A stretch of 64,000 nucleotides of DNA from Bacillus albus. Its GTDB lineage: Bacteria > Bacillota > Bacilli > Bacillales > Bacillaceae_G. The translations under genes were made by a program, and so were the position numbers. The stretch lies in the NCBI RefSeq assembly GCF_001884185.1, contig NZ_MAOE01000132.1:1-64000 (forward strand), read 5' to 3'. Positions 26,806 to 35,347 of this stretch are shown in pieces. The notes beneath the pieces were generated by a model. It saw nothing but the letters and a program-made list of their open reading frames with translations, ran no database searches and had not been told where the DNA came from. Position 1 is the stretch's first letter. The number at the start of each line of letters is the position of its first letter.

Positions 26806-27336
26806 ATGCAAACAATAAAAAGTGAAGAGAGGAATGTTTCACATATAACATTTGAAGCGTTGTTTAAACAACACTATGCGTATGTTGTAAAACAAATAAT
26901 ATGGATCATTAAAGAACAGACAGTTGCTGAGGAATTAGCGCAAGAGGTGTTTTTGCAACTGTATCATTCGGATTGGAAATCAATAGAAAATTTACGCGCT
27001 TGGCTTATAAAGTCTTCTACTTATGTCGCCTATAACTACATTCGCTCTGAAAAAAGACATCAGGCAAGAATCGATAAAGAAACCCAGTATCAAGAAGTTC
27101 AAATTGATTCGTCACTAGATGATGGATGGATTAGAAAAGAAGAAATTACAAAAGTACAAATGGTTTTGCGAAAAATGAAAGAACAAGATCGAACGATATT
27201 ATTAATGAAATTTTCAGGGTTTCGATATAAAGAAATCGCGCAAGTACTTCAGGTTGATGATTCGTCTATTGGAACATTGTTGGCACGAGCTAAACTAAAG
27301 TTCCGGAAAATTTTTGAACAAATGGAGGAGAAATAA
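26806..27336 (+). CDS. ECF-type RNA polymerase sigma factor
   Basis: The 176-residue protein has sigma region 2 (FKQHYAYVVKQIIWI, then AEELAQEVFLQLY) and region 4 (LLMKFSGFRYKEIAQVLQVDDSSIGTLLARAKLKF), separated by a charged linker. It lacks regions 1 and 3, which defines ECF sigma factors. Its stop codon abuts the ATG of the anti-sigma gene, so the pair is translationally coupled. The inducing signal is unknown. An IR (ATGTAC-N6-GTACAT, 26699-26716) lies about 90 bp upstream. Confidence 0.93.
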   Translation: MQTIKSEERNVSHITFEALFKQHYAYVVKQIIWIIKEQTVAEELAQEVFLQLYHSDWKSIENLRAWLIKSSTYVAYNYIRSEKRHQARIDKETQYQEVQIDSSLDDGWIRKEEITKVQMVLRKMKEQDRTILLMKFSGFRYKEIAQVLQVDDSSIGTLLARAKLKFRKIFEQMEEK

Positions 27337-28302
27337 ATGACTTGTTATGAAATGGGATCCATTCAATCATTTATTGATGGCGAGCTTTCCCGTGAGGAAA
27401 GAAAACAATTTATAAAGCATTTAGACAAATGTAAGGAGTGTCAAAATTTATTAATTGAGCTAACGGAATTAAGTCAGTGGGAAGATTCAACACTTGCTCA
27501 TGAGACTCCAGAAATAAACATTGATGTTGAAAAAGCATGGCAAACATTTAAAAATTATAACGAGTCTAATAATGTACTTAGCGTAAATAAAACGACAGAA
27601 AGAAAGCATGGGGTATTTTCAAATGTGAATAAAAAATCAAAACGCTTAATGTATACAGCGGTTGCTGCGGTAGGTATTTTTACTATAGCTATGATCCCGC
27701 AAGTTCAAGTTGCAGCAACTAATATTGCTTCTTACTTTGCTAATGAAGTTTCTAAAGATGAGGTAGTCAACGAAGGGATAAGAGATGAAAATAATAACAA
27801 GGTAGAAGGAATGTCAAATGGCAAGTTCATGCCTCTGGATGAGAAGATAACAGATCAGGGGATTACTGTACATTTTAAAGAATTATATGTGGCAGATGCA
27901 CGTATATCTGTTCATTATAGAGTTGAAAAAGCCGATGGAACTCTAATGCCATTTGAATTTGATACAAATGGATTAGATATAAAAAGCGATGGAAAAGTAA
28001 ACGGACAACAAGAAGAAAATCCTGAATATAATACAGGAAATGGTATGTTTTCACAATTATCATTTATTCAAGGTGAAGACAATTTACCATTCGAATTATT
28101 GTCAGAAGGAAAAAAGTTAGAGCATGTAGGCATTCGCGATAAAGACAGACCAGAAGGTGTCATTACATTTGTTGAAGGTCCTGAAGGAAAAGGTTCCTTT
28201 AAACAACCTTTAACATTAGATGTAGACATAAATAAAATAGGAAAAATAGTTGGATCTTGGAAAGGGCAATTTCAAATTAATCCTAAAAAAGTAAATAAGT
28301 AA
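27337..28302 (+). CDS. Anti-sigma factor with zinc-finger and DUF4179 domains
   Basis: This 321-residue single-pass membrane protein starts with a ZAS-type zinc-binding motif (HLDKCKEC at about 30-37) that holds the sigma factor. A transmembrane segment lies at about residues 104-122 (MYTAVAAVGIFTIAMIP), and the remainder is an extracellular DUF4179-like sensor region. It immediately follows the ECF sigma gene. When the outer domain senses stress, release of the sigma factor would switch on the regulon and this operon. Confidence 0.88.
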   Translation: MTCYEMGSIQSFIDGELSREERKQFIKHLDKCKECQNLLIELTELSQWEDSTLAHETPEINIDVEKAWQTFKNYNESNNVLSVNKTTERKHGVFSNVNKKSKRLMYTAVAAVGIFTIAMIPQVQVAATNIASYFANEVSKDEVVNEGIRDENNNKVEGMSNGKFMPLDEKITDQGITVHFKELYVADARISVHYRVEKADGTLMPFEFDTNGLDIKSDGKVNGQQEENPEYNTGNGMFSQLSFIQGEDNLPFELLSEGKKLEHVGIRDKDRPEGVITFVEGPEGKGSFKQPLTLDVDINKIGKIVGSWKGQFQINPKKVNK

Positions 28303-28313
28303 AACAAATTTAT

Positions 28314-28506
28314 ATGAAAAAAAGAATTACACAATACATGTCGAGTGCTATCTTTATCTATTGGTTTGCTTTTATCATGTTTGTTTCTTACATTATTTTA
28401 ACTCTCTCTTTCATTTACTAATCAAATAGTAACGAAGAATTTTAATGTATTAGATAACGGATTTTTAATGGTTAATGTGCAAAGAAATCACCAAGTAAAC
28501 AATTAA
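28314..28506 (+). pseudogene. Remnant of a sensor-kinase-like membrane protein N-terminus
   Basis: ATG 28314 opens a frame reading MKKRITQYMSSAIFIYWFAF, a membrane segment, and stops at 28421. A shift of one base near the T/C-rich run continues as FTNQIVTKNFNVLDNGFLM to a stop at 28504-28506. The pattern resembles the N-terminus of HAMP-type histidine kinases, but the kinase domain is absent and no good ribosome site exists. Low-certainty family call; decay is clear. Confidence 0.4.
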
Positions 28507-28564
28507 TGAGACGAGCATATACTAATAAATGACACAATGCATTTATGATTTATAATCGTATGTA

Positions 28565-28592
28565 AAGAGCGCCTTAGGGAGCTCTTTTTTTT
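28565..28592 (+). terminator. Terminator-like hairpin
   Basis: AAGAGC and CC pair with GG and GCTCTT, followed by eight T. It may end transcription from the sigma/anti-sigma operon. Confidence 0.65.
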
Positions 28593-28647
28593 ATTGAAAT
28601 TAACCACTTATATGTGTTGTTCTTTATTTATATCAACGTCCTTACAT

Positions 28648-28663
28648 TATGTAATTTTGCATA
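28648..28663. promoter_or_regulatory. PlcR box upstream of the neutral protease
   Basis: TATGTAATTTTGCATA fits the PlcR consensus TATGNAWWWWTNCATA at every position. It is 98 bp before the protease start. PlcR is the quorum-sensing activator of extracellular virulence factors in the B. cereus group, active with the PapR peptide at the onset of stationary phase. Confidence 0.85.
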
Positions 28664-28760
28664 ATGTTACATAAATTGTGTATTTTCCCTTTTTTTCGAC
28701 AGAAACAGCAAGTATACTTTGTACAAGCTTTCTATTTCAAAAATTATACGAGGTGAAAAA

Positions 28761-30464
28761 ATGAAAAACAAAAAGACGTTAACTAAGGTAGCTTTAACGA
28801 CAGGCTTAGCTTTAACAGCTGTAGCACCATACGGAGTAGGTCATGCTGAAGAGACAGATCAACTGCAAGTTCAAATTCAGGAAGAATCGTTCCGTTCGGG
28901 TGAACTTACACAACCGTCACAAAAGGCACCAGAGAATGTAGTAAAAGATGCTCTGAAGGAGAAAACAGAACAAGCTCTTTCTCCAAAGCAAGTCAATGGA
29001 GAAACAGGAGTAGATTATAAAGTTCTTCAAAAACGTGGTTCATATGATGGGACTACACTTGTACGTATTCAGCAAACATACGAAGGAAAAGAAATATATG
29101 GCCATCAATTAACTGCACACGTAGATAATAACGGTGTTATTAAAAGTGTTTCAGGTGATAGCGCGCAAAATTTAAAACAAGAAGAATTGAAAAAACCTAT
29201 TAATCTATCAAAAGATGAAGCAACACAATATATTTATACGAAGTACGGGAACGATATCAACTTTATTTCTGAGCCAGAAGTTAAAGAAGTTATTTTTGTT
29301 GATGAAAATAATGGACAAGCTAGCAATGCATACCAGGTTACATTTGAAGCTGCAACACCAAACTATGTTTCCGGAACTTATTTAATAAATGCACAAAATG
29401 GTGATATGTTAAAAAATATGGTACAAGAATCTAACTTAAAAGCAAGTGAAAAGCTAGTTGGAGCATTAAAGAAAAGTAAAAAAAGCAATCTTACATCATT
29501 AACTGGAACAGGAAAAGATGATTTAGGTATATCACGTACATTTGGTATCTCTAAACAAAGTAATGGCAAATATGCTCTTGCTGATTATACAAGAGGCCAA
29601 GGAATTGAAACATATGATGTAAATTATAGAGACATTACTAAAGAAGAAAGCTATTATCCTGGTACATTAGCAACTAGTACTTCGACAACTTTTAGCGATT
29701 CAAAAGCAGTAAGTGCTCATTACTTAGCAACAAAAGTATTTGATTTTTATAAAGATAAATATAAGCGTAATAGCTTTGATAATAAGGGACAAAAGGTAGT
29801 TTCAGTTGTACATGCTTGGGATTCGGGAGATACGAATGATCCGAAAAATTGGCAGAATGCTTTAAGTGCGAATAATGGAAGTATGCTTGTATATGGAGAT
29901 CCTATCGTCAAAGCATATGACGTAGCTGGCCATGAATTTACACATGCTGTTACTTCTAGCGAATCTAACCTTGAATACTACGGTGAATCTGGTGCGATTA
30001 ATGAGGCACTTTCTGATATTATGGGAACATCTATTGAGAAATACGTAAATAATGGAAACTTTAACTGGACGATGGGGGAACAAACTGGATCTGTTTTCCG
30101 TGATATGGAAAACCCGGCTTCTGTTCCATCTTCACTTGGTGTACCTTATCCAGATGATTACAGTGAATTTAATGATTTTAATGGATGGGATCAAGGTGGC
30201 GTTCATTTTAATTCAAGTATTATTAATAAAGTTGCGTATCTCATTGCAAAAGGTGGAACTCATAACGGTGTAACTGTTAAAGGGATAGGTGAAGATAAAA
30301 TGTTTGATATCTTCTATTATGCAAATACAGATGAGTTAAATATGACTTCTAATTTCAAAGAATTGAGATCAGCATGTATTCGAGTGGCAACGAATAAATA
30401 TGGAGCGAATACAGCTGAAGTTCAAGCGGTTCAAAAGGCATTTGATGCAGCAAAAATTAAGTAA
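28761..30464 (+). CDS. Neutral metalloprotease (bacillolysin, M4 family)
   Basis: The 567-residue preproenzyme has a signal peptide (about 1-28, ending GHA), an FTP/PepSY propeptide (about 50-235) and the thermolysin-type catalytic domain. The zinc motif HEFTH lies at about residues 391-395, the third ligand glutamate in GAINEALSD some 20 residues later, and the catalytic-site histidine in GGVHFNSSI. The length is normal for M4 proteases. ATG 28761 follows GAGGTG. The perfect PlcR box upstream places it in the PlcR regulon of secreted degradative enzymes. A terminator follows. Confidence 0.96.
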   Translation: MKNKKTLTKVALTTGLALTAVAPYGVGHAEETDQLQVQIQEESFRSGELTQPSQKAPENVVKDALKEKTEQALSPKQVNGETGVDYKVLQKRGSYDGTTLVRIQQTYEGKEIYGHQLTAHVDNNGVIKSVSGDSAQNLKQEELKKPINLSKDEATQYIYTKYGNDINFISEPEVKEVIFVDENNGQASNAYQVTFEAATPNYVSGTYLINAQNGDMLKNMVQESNLKASEKLVGALKKSKKSNLTSLTGTGKDDLGISRTFGISKQSNGKYALADYTRGQGIETYDVNYRDITKEESYYPGTLATSTSTTFSDSKAVSAHYLATKVFDFYKDKYKRNSFDNKGQKVVSVVHAWDSGDTNDPKNWQNALSANNGSMLVYGDPIVKAYDVAGHEFTHAVTSSESNLEYYGESGAINEALSDIMGTSIEKYVNNGNFNWTMGEQTGSVFRDMENPASVPSSLGVPYPDDYSEFNDFNGWDQGGVHFNSSIINKVAYLIAKGGTHNGVTVKGIGEDKMFDIFYYANTDELNMTSNFKELRSACIRVATNKYGANTAEVQAVQKAFDAAKIK

Positions 30465-30504
30465 GTTAGAAATATAGTTTTCATTCATATATTATTACAT
30501 TATG

Positions 30505-30547
30505 AAAAAACAGCTACTTTCATTTTAAAGATAGTAGCTGTTTTTTA
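30505..30547 (+). terminator. Terminator of the neutral protease gene
   Basis: Long stem AAAAAACAGCTACT / AGTAGCTGTTTTTT with extra pairs inside. Confidence 0.9.
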
Positions 30548-30693
30548 TGCAGCAATGTATGAATGAAAATAAACTTACTAAGCAATAATTAGGTTGTCTA
30601 TCTTTATGAAGTTACGATACATATATAAGGTTTAAAGTATATAAAAACAGAAAATTAATAATATATTGACCTCTTAATAGGAAGTACTATAGA

Positions 30694-30708
30694 ATGAAAG
30701 CGATAACA
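30694..30708 (+). promoter_or_regulatory. cre (CcpA) site upstream of pullulanase
   Basis: ATGAAAGCGATAACA matches the cre consensus WTGNAANCGNWNNCW at all positions, 240-250 bp before the gene. Confidence 0.65.
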
Positions 30709-30794
30709 AACGATTGCTTTATAATGATTTCCCTGATCTTTTAGTAATTACAAATATATGAAAACATGATCAAATCTATTTTTTTAAACATTAA

Positions 30795-30813
30795 TGCAAA
30801 CGTTTTCGTTGCA
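30795..30813. promoter_or_regulatory. LacI-type (maltose regulator-like) operator
   Basis: TGCAAACGTTTTCGTTGCA is an inverted repeat around GCAAACGTTTTCG, close to the operators of MalR-type LacI-family regulators of maltose/alpha-glucan genes. It lies about 135 bp before the pullulanase start. The regulator is not in the window. Confidence 0.55.
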
Positions 30814-30946
30814 AAAGATCATTGAAATCAATATGGGAAAATAGTCAATATGGGGGTGCAGTAAAAGAGGTTTCTAGATTAATTTAAGTTGTATATTTTA
30901 GTACGAGCATAATAAATTGTGCTAACTATTTAAAGAAAGGGTGTAT

Positions 30947-33520
30947 GTGGTGCAAATGATAAAAAGATTAATTAACAAATCAGTTTTATTACTTACTATA
31001 TTCGTAATGTTATCATCTGTTTTCTCTTTTCAAAGTGTAAAGGCAGTTTCAAATTCGAAAACAACTGAAGTTATCATTCATTACAAAGAACAGTCTGGAA
31101 ATATAAAGGACTGGAACCTTTGGATATGGGGAGAAAATGCGAATGGTAACTCATATGAATTTACTGGTGAAGATGAATTTGGAAAGTACGCAAAAATTAA
31201 TTTAGATGGTGACTATAATCGTGTAGGATTTATCATTCGTACGAATGAGTGGGAAAAAGATGGTGGCGATCGTTGGATTGAAAATATAAAGGACGGTCGT
31301 GCTGAAGTATGGATTCTTTCTGGTGATGATAAAGTATATAACTCTAAGCCTTCTGCGGACCTATCAATTCAAAAAGCATCTATTGATAGTTTCAATGAAA
31401 TTACTGTAACGACTAATGTCCCGTTTCATATTAAGGAACGGAATATTGAAATTGAAGGCATTAAAATTAAGGATATTAGTCCTTATGATAGAAACAGTGG
31501 GAATGTTACGAATAAGGTTAAAATAATTACGGAGCAGAAAATTGATTTAAAACAGACGTACAAAGTTAGAATCGAAAACGTAGATGATGCGAATACTGAA
31601 ATCGGTAAAGTCATTCGTAGTGAGGAATTTGATCATTCATTTTACTATGGTGGTAACGATTTAGGTAATATATATACACCACAACATACGAAGTTCCGTT
31701 TATGGGCTCCTACTGCGAGTGAAGCGAAGTTAGTTACATATAAAAAATGGAACGATAAAATAGGTACTGAAATAAACATGCAACAAGGTGAAAAAGGAAC
31801 TTGGCAAGCAGAACTTAGAGGGAACCAAAAAGGCCTCCTTTATACGTATAAGGTGAAAATTGGGGATAAGTGGACAGAAGCAGTTGATCCGTATGCACGT
31901 GCTGCTTCTGTAAATGGAGATAAAGGGGCAGTTGTTGATTTAGAAGAAACAAATCCGAAAAAATGGAAAGCAAACAAAAAGCCAAAATTTAAAAATCCGG
32001 AAGATGCTATTATTTATGAATTACATGTACGTGATCTTTCTATTCAGCCCGAAAGTGGTATTAAACAGAAAGGAAAGTATTTAGGGGTAACAGAAACAGG
32101 AACAAGAGGGCCTGAAGGTGTGAAAACAGGACTTGATCATATGAAAGATCTTGGTATTACGCACGTTCAGTTGTTACCGATATTCGATTATGCATCAGTA
32201 AATGAAGAGAATTTAAACGAACCACAATATAACTGGGGATACGATCCGAAAAATTTTAACGTTCCAGAAGGCTCATATTCTACAAATCCATATGAGCCTT
32301 CTGTTCGAATAACTGAATTAAAGCAAATGATTCAAACACTACATGATAATAATCTTCGTGTTGTAATGGATGTAGTATATAACCATATGTACAATGCTGC
32401 TGAATCTAATTTTCATAAGTTAGTTCCAGGCTATTATTACCGTTACAATGAAGATGGAACATTTGCAAATGGAACTGGAGTAGGAAATGATACAGCTTCA
32501 GAACGAAAAATGATGAGAAAATTTATGGTGGATTCGGTCACATATTGGGCGAAAGAATATAACTTAGATGGATTCCGCTTTGATTTAATGGGCATTCATG
32601 ATTATGAAACGATGAATGAAATACGCAAAGCTGTTAATCAAATTGATCCTTCTATTATATTGCATGGAGAAGGCTGGGATTTAAATACACCTCTTGCAGC
32701 TGAGTTGAAAGCAAATCAAAAAAATGCTGAGAAAATGAAAGGGATTGCTCATTTTAACGATAATATACGTGATGGATTAAAAGGTAGTGTATTTGAGGAG
32801 AAAGAAAATGGCTTTGTAAATGGAAAGGAAAACATGGAAGACCGTATTAAAAAAGGCATTACGGCAGGCATTAACTACGATACAAATTCGTCTACTTATA
32901 AAGATCCGGAGCAGGTATTAACTTATGTGGAAGCACATGATAATCATACATTATGGGACAAACTTGAGTTGACTAATCCAGATGACAGTGAAGAAGTGAG
33001 AAAACAAATGCACAAATTGTCTTCTTCAATTTTATTAACATCACAAGGTATTCCATTCTTACATGCAGGACAAGAGTTTATGCGCACGAAATATGGTGAT
33101 CATAACAGTTACAAATCTCCTGATTCAATTAACCAAATGGACTGGTTGCGCCGTGCTGCATTTAATAACGAGGTAGAATATATGAAGGGCTTAATAGAAT
33201 TACGCAAAAAGTACTCAGCTTTTCGAATGACATCTGCAGAACAAATTAATAAACAAGTATCATTTATTGATGTTCCAAAAAATGTTGTGGCTTATTCAAT
33301 AGATGGAAAGGGCAATGGAAATAAAAACGAATACTTTATGGTGGCCCATAATGCAAATAGGGAATCCGTTGACATAACGCTTCCATCGAAAGGTCCTTGG
33401 AAAGTGTTAGTAGACGGTAAGCAGGCAGGTAGTAAAATACTTTATGTTGTCCATGATAATAAAATTAAAGTTCCTGCGTTAAGTTCATTAGTTTTAAAAA
33501 CAGAGAAACCGATTAAATAA
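30947..33520 (+). CDS. pulA: Secreted type I pullulanase
   Basis: This roughly 857-residue GH13 enzyme cuts alpha-1,6 bonds of pullulan and branched starch. After a signal peptide (to about VKA) it has a CBM41 starch-binding domain (TEVIIHYKEQSGNIKDWNLW), a CBM48-like module (FRLWAPTASEAKLV) and the catalytic barrel. The barrel shows the pullulanase signature YNWGYDP and GH13 regions DVVYNH, GFRFDLMG (nucleophile Asp), HGEGWD (acid Glu) and EAHDNH. Several GTG/ATG codons between 30941 and 30956 could be the start; GTG 30947 has the best spacing to GAAAGG. The upstream cre and maltose-type operator fit its substrate. Confidence 0.95.
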   Translation: MVQMIKRLINKSVLLLTIFVMLSSVFSFQSVKAVSNSKTTEVIIHYKEQSGNIKDWNLWIWGENANGNSYEFTGEDEFGKYAKINLDGDYNRVGFIIRTNEWEKDGGDRWIENIKDGRAEVWILSGDDKVYNSKPSADLSIQKASIDSFNEITVTTNVPFHIKERNIEIEGIKIKDISPYDRNSGNVTNKVKIITEQKIDLKQTYKVRIENVDDANTEIGKVIRSEEFDHSFYYGGNDLGNIYTPQHTKFRLWAPTASEAKLVTYKKWNDKIGTEINMQQGEKGTWQAELRGNQKGLLYTYKVKIGDKWTEAVDPYARAASVNGDKGAVVDLEETNPKKWKANKKPKFKNPEDAIIYELHVRDLSIQPESGIKQKGKYLGVTETGTRGPEGVKTGLDHMKDLGITHVQLLPIFDYASVNEENLNEPQYNWGYDPKNFNVPEGSYSTNPYEPSVRITELKQMIQTLHDNNLRVVMDVVYNHMYNAAESNFHKLVPGYYYRYNEDGTFANGTGVGNDTASERKMMRKFMVDSVTYWAKEYNLDGFRFDLMGIHDYETMNEIRKAVNQIDPSIILHGEGWDLNTPLAAELKANQKNAEKMKGIAHFNDNIRDGLKGSVFEEKENGFVNGKENMEDRIKKGITAGINYDTNSSTYKDPEQVLTYVEAHDNHTLWDKLELTNPDDSEEVRKQMHKLSSSILLTSQGIPFLHAGQEFMRTKYGDHNSYKSPDSINQMDWLRRAAFNNEVEYMKGLIELRKKYSAFRMTSAEQINKQVSFIDVPKNVVAYSIDGKGNGNKNEYFMVAHNANRESVDITLPSKGPWKVLVDGKQAGSKILYVVHDNKIKVPALSSLVLKTEKPIK

Positions 33521-33525
33521 ATACC

Positions 33526-33560
33526 AAAAGCGAAGTGAAGGCTGTTTTCACTTCGCTTTT
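33526..33560 (+). terminator. Terminator of pulA
   Basis: Perfect 14-bp stem AAAAGCGAAGTGAA / TTCACTTCGCTTTT with a 7-base loop. Confidence 0.92.
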
Positions 33561-33658
33561 AAAGTTAATGTAATATAATTTCACATACTGTAATTATATT
33601 ACAATTTAATACAAAAAATAGACAGGAGATTATTGTTATTGTAACAGTGGGGGAGAAG

Positions 33659-33799
33659 ATGTCTTTGCGTTTATTTATAAAATTATCTGAAATACATTCT
33701 TAATTTCTATAATTTTTATTACATATTCGAACATATAACGGACTAGAGGTTCGAGTTGTATTAATTCCTACAACTCGTTTAAAGATAGCAAAGGCGTAA
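33659..33799 (+). pseudogene. Gene remnant with separate N- and C-terminal scraps
   Basis: A good ribosome site (GGGGGAGAAG) leads into MSLRLFIKLSEIHS and a stop at 33703. Shortly after, another frame reads LEVRVVLIPTTRLKIAKA and stops at 33799, directly before a terminator. The picture is that of a gene gutted by internal deletion. I cannot name the family. Confidence 0.35.
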
Positions 33800-33816
33800 A
33801 AAGTATATCGAATTAA

Positions 33817-33856
33817 AATAAAGAAAAGACACCATTCAAGGTGTCTTTTCTTTATT
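33817..33856. terminator. Strong symmetrical terminator
   Basis: Perfect 17-bp stem AATAAAGAAAAGACACC / GGTGTCTTTTCTTTATT with a 6-base loop. The gap from here to 34154 shows nothing I can identify. Confidence 0.8.
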
Positions 33857-34153
33857 TTAAATACGATATGTAAGTGACTCACTTGTATGTAATAGTATGT
33901 TATATTTTTACACTAACTTTTAAAGAAAAATTTAAAACTCTTTTCTTAACCTATCTGTAATAAATTGCATCAGAAAATTTTATCGATATAATAAATAAAA
34001 CTTTCTCAACATTATTTGATTTAATAACTATATTCAACCGCTCTCCAATCCATTACAATAATTTCACATTGGAAATACGTGAGTATTCTCAATGTTCTAA
34101 ATGGTTTATACCTTATAGGATTACTATGGGAAAGGATGTGAAATATCTAATAA

Positions 34154-34288
34154 AAAATCATTTTTTATGATGAAATAAAAAATTTTAATGAAGAAAAAGT
34201 TATTTCATTATTTTCAAGTTTCGTTGAAGTTCATGTATTTATAATCACTATGAGACAAGGAGCAGCATCTAAAAAATATTTTTTGTAG
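34154..34288 (+). pseudogene. Possible C-terminal coding remnant upstream of the NRPS cluster
   Basis: A 44-codon open stretch reads FYDEIKNFNEEKVISLFSSF, then VFIITMRQGAASKKYFL and stop, with coding-like composition but no start or ribosome site. Just upstream, GTG-initiated codons reading MSILNVLNGLYLIGLLWERM end in a stop. They may be parts of one decayed gene. Unassigned. Confidence 0.3.
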
Positions 34289-34337
34289 ATTTGAAAATTG
34301 CATTTCAAAAATAAGTTAAACGTTTATGGAGGGTTAT

Positions 34338-35315
34338 ATGAGCGAGCAAATTTATTACTGGTCTCCTATTAAACATTGGGAGAAGTTGCATAATGAAGTT
34401 TTGATAGGGGAAATGAGATTTACAGGCATTCTGTCTGAGTGTTTTCCTGAGTTTTATTTTATGGCTCAAAAAGGTGTAAAAATTAGTGAACTAGTAGAGC
34501 GCTTTTCGTTAGGAAATATAGAAGAGACACAAAAAACAATAGAGCTTATGATAAAAAATCGTGTGTTAGTAAGTAACATATTACACCCAAGAGAAGTATT
34601 TTCTACACAAGAAAAGATTTTTACAAATCCATATAGCGACCAGATTCGCTTTTCTAAAGAAGAGTTAGATAAGTATATGAATGAACAATTAAATCGCATG
34701 CACGTTGCTGCACGGTCAACTGAAATTCAACTTGAAACAACAGATGAGGTACCTACTATAATCAAGGAACGTAGGTCTTGTCGTCAATTTGATATGGAAA
34801 AACATATTAGTTTTTTAGAATTTTCCCAATTCATATCAACTCTAAAACAGGTTAGGAAAGAAAAAATATACTATCATTACGCAAGTGCAGGCGGGCTCTA
34901 TCCCATTGATATCTTTGTTTATATAAAACCAAAACGTATAGAAGGTATAAAAGGTGGGTTTTATTATTATAACCCATCAAAAAATAGTCTTGTGATTGTA
35001 AACAACATTGATCAAGTAATCAAAAGTGATCATGAATTAATTAACCAGGATTTATTTACTCAATCTGCTTTCTCAGTTTATTTGGTTTATAATGCGAACG
35101 CTTCCATCCCGAAATACGGTTCAGATGGATATTTATTTGCTTGTATTGAATCAGGCATTATCACTGCTACCTTAAATATGGTTGCTGAGACATTAAATTT
35201 AGGCGTTTGTTCAGTTGGTCATATGAAAATTGAAGAGATTCAGCAATTTTTATGTTTGGATAACCATCAAGTATTTCTCCATGGGCTTGAAGTTGGCCTG
35301 AAAATTAACGAATAG
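34338..35315 (+). CDS. bmdC: SagB-type thiazoline oxidase (BmdC-like)
   Basis: The protein has 325 residues. The C-terminal part (about 125-325) is an FMN-dependent nitroreductase-fold oxidase of the SagB/ThcOx family: ERRSCRQFD, YHYASAGGLYPIDIFVYI, YYYNPSKNSL, then a conserved cofactor/active-site region ending GVCSVGHMKIEEIQ. The N-terminal part is a helical, peptide-recognition-like domain. Such oxidases convert NRPS- or RiPP-bound thiazolines to thiazoles. It precedes an NRPS with a Cy domain and a cysteine A domain, as in bacillamide biosynthesis, where BmdC is a separate Ox protein. GGAGGG before ATG 34338 supports that start over ATG 34326. Confidence 0.85.
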   Translation: MSEQIYYWSPIKHWEKLHNEVLIGEMRFTGILSECFPEFYFMAQKGVKISELVERFSLGNIEETQKTIELMIKNRVLVSNILHPREVFSTQEKIFTNPYSDQIRFSKEELDKYMNEQLNRMHVAARSTEIQLETTDEVPTIIKERRSCRQFDMEKHISFLEFSQFISTLKQVRKEKIYYHYASAGGLYPIDIFVYIKPKRIEGIKGGFYYYNPSKNSLVIVNNIDQVIKSDHELINQDLFTQSAFSVYLVYNANASIPKYGSDGYLFACIESGIITATLNMVAETLNLGVCSVGHMKIEEIQQFLCLDNHQVFLHGLEVGLKINE

Positions 35316-35347
35316 AAGAAATGAATATTAGGGGGATAAAGATAAAC

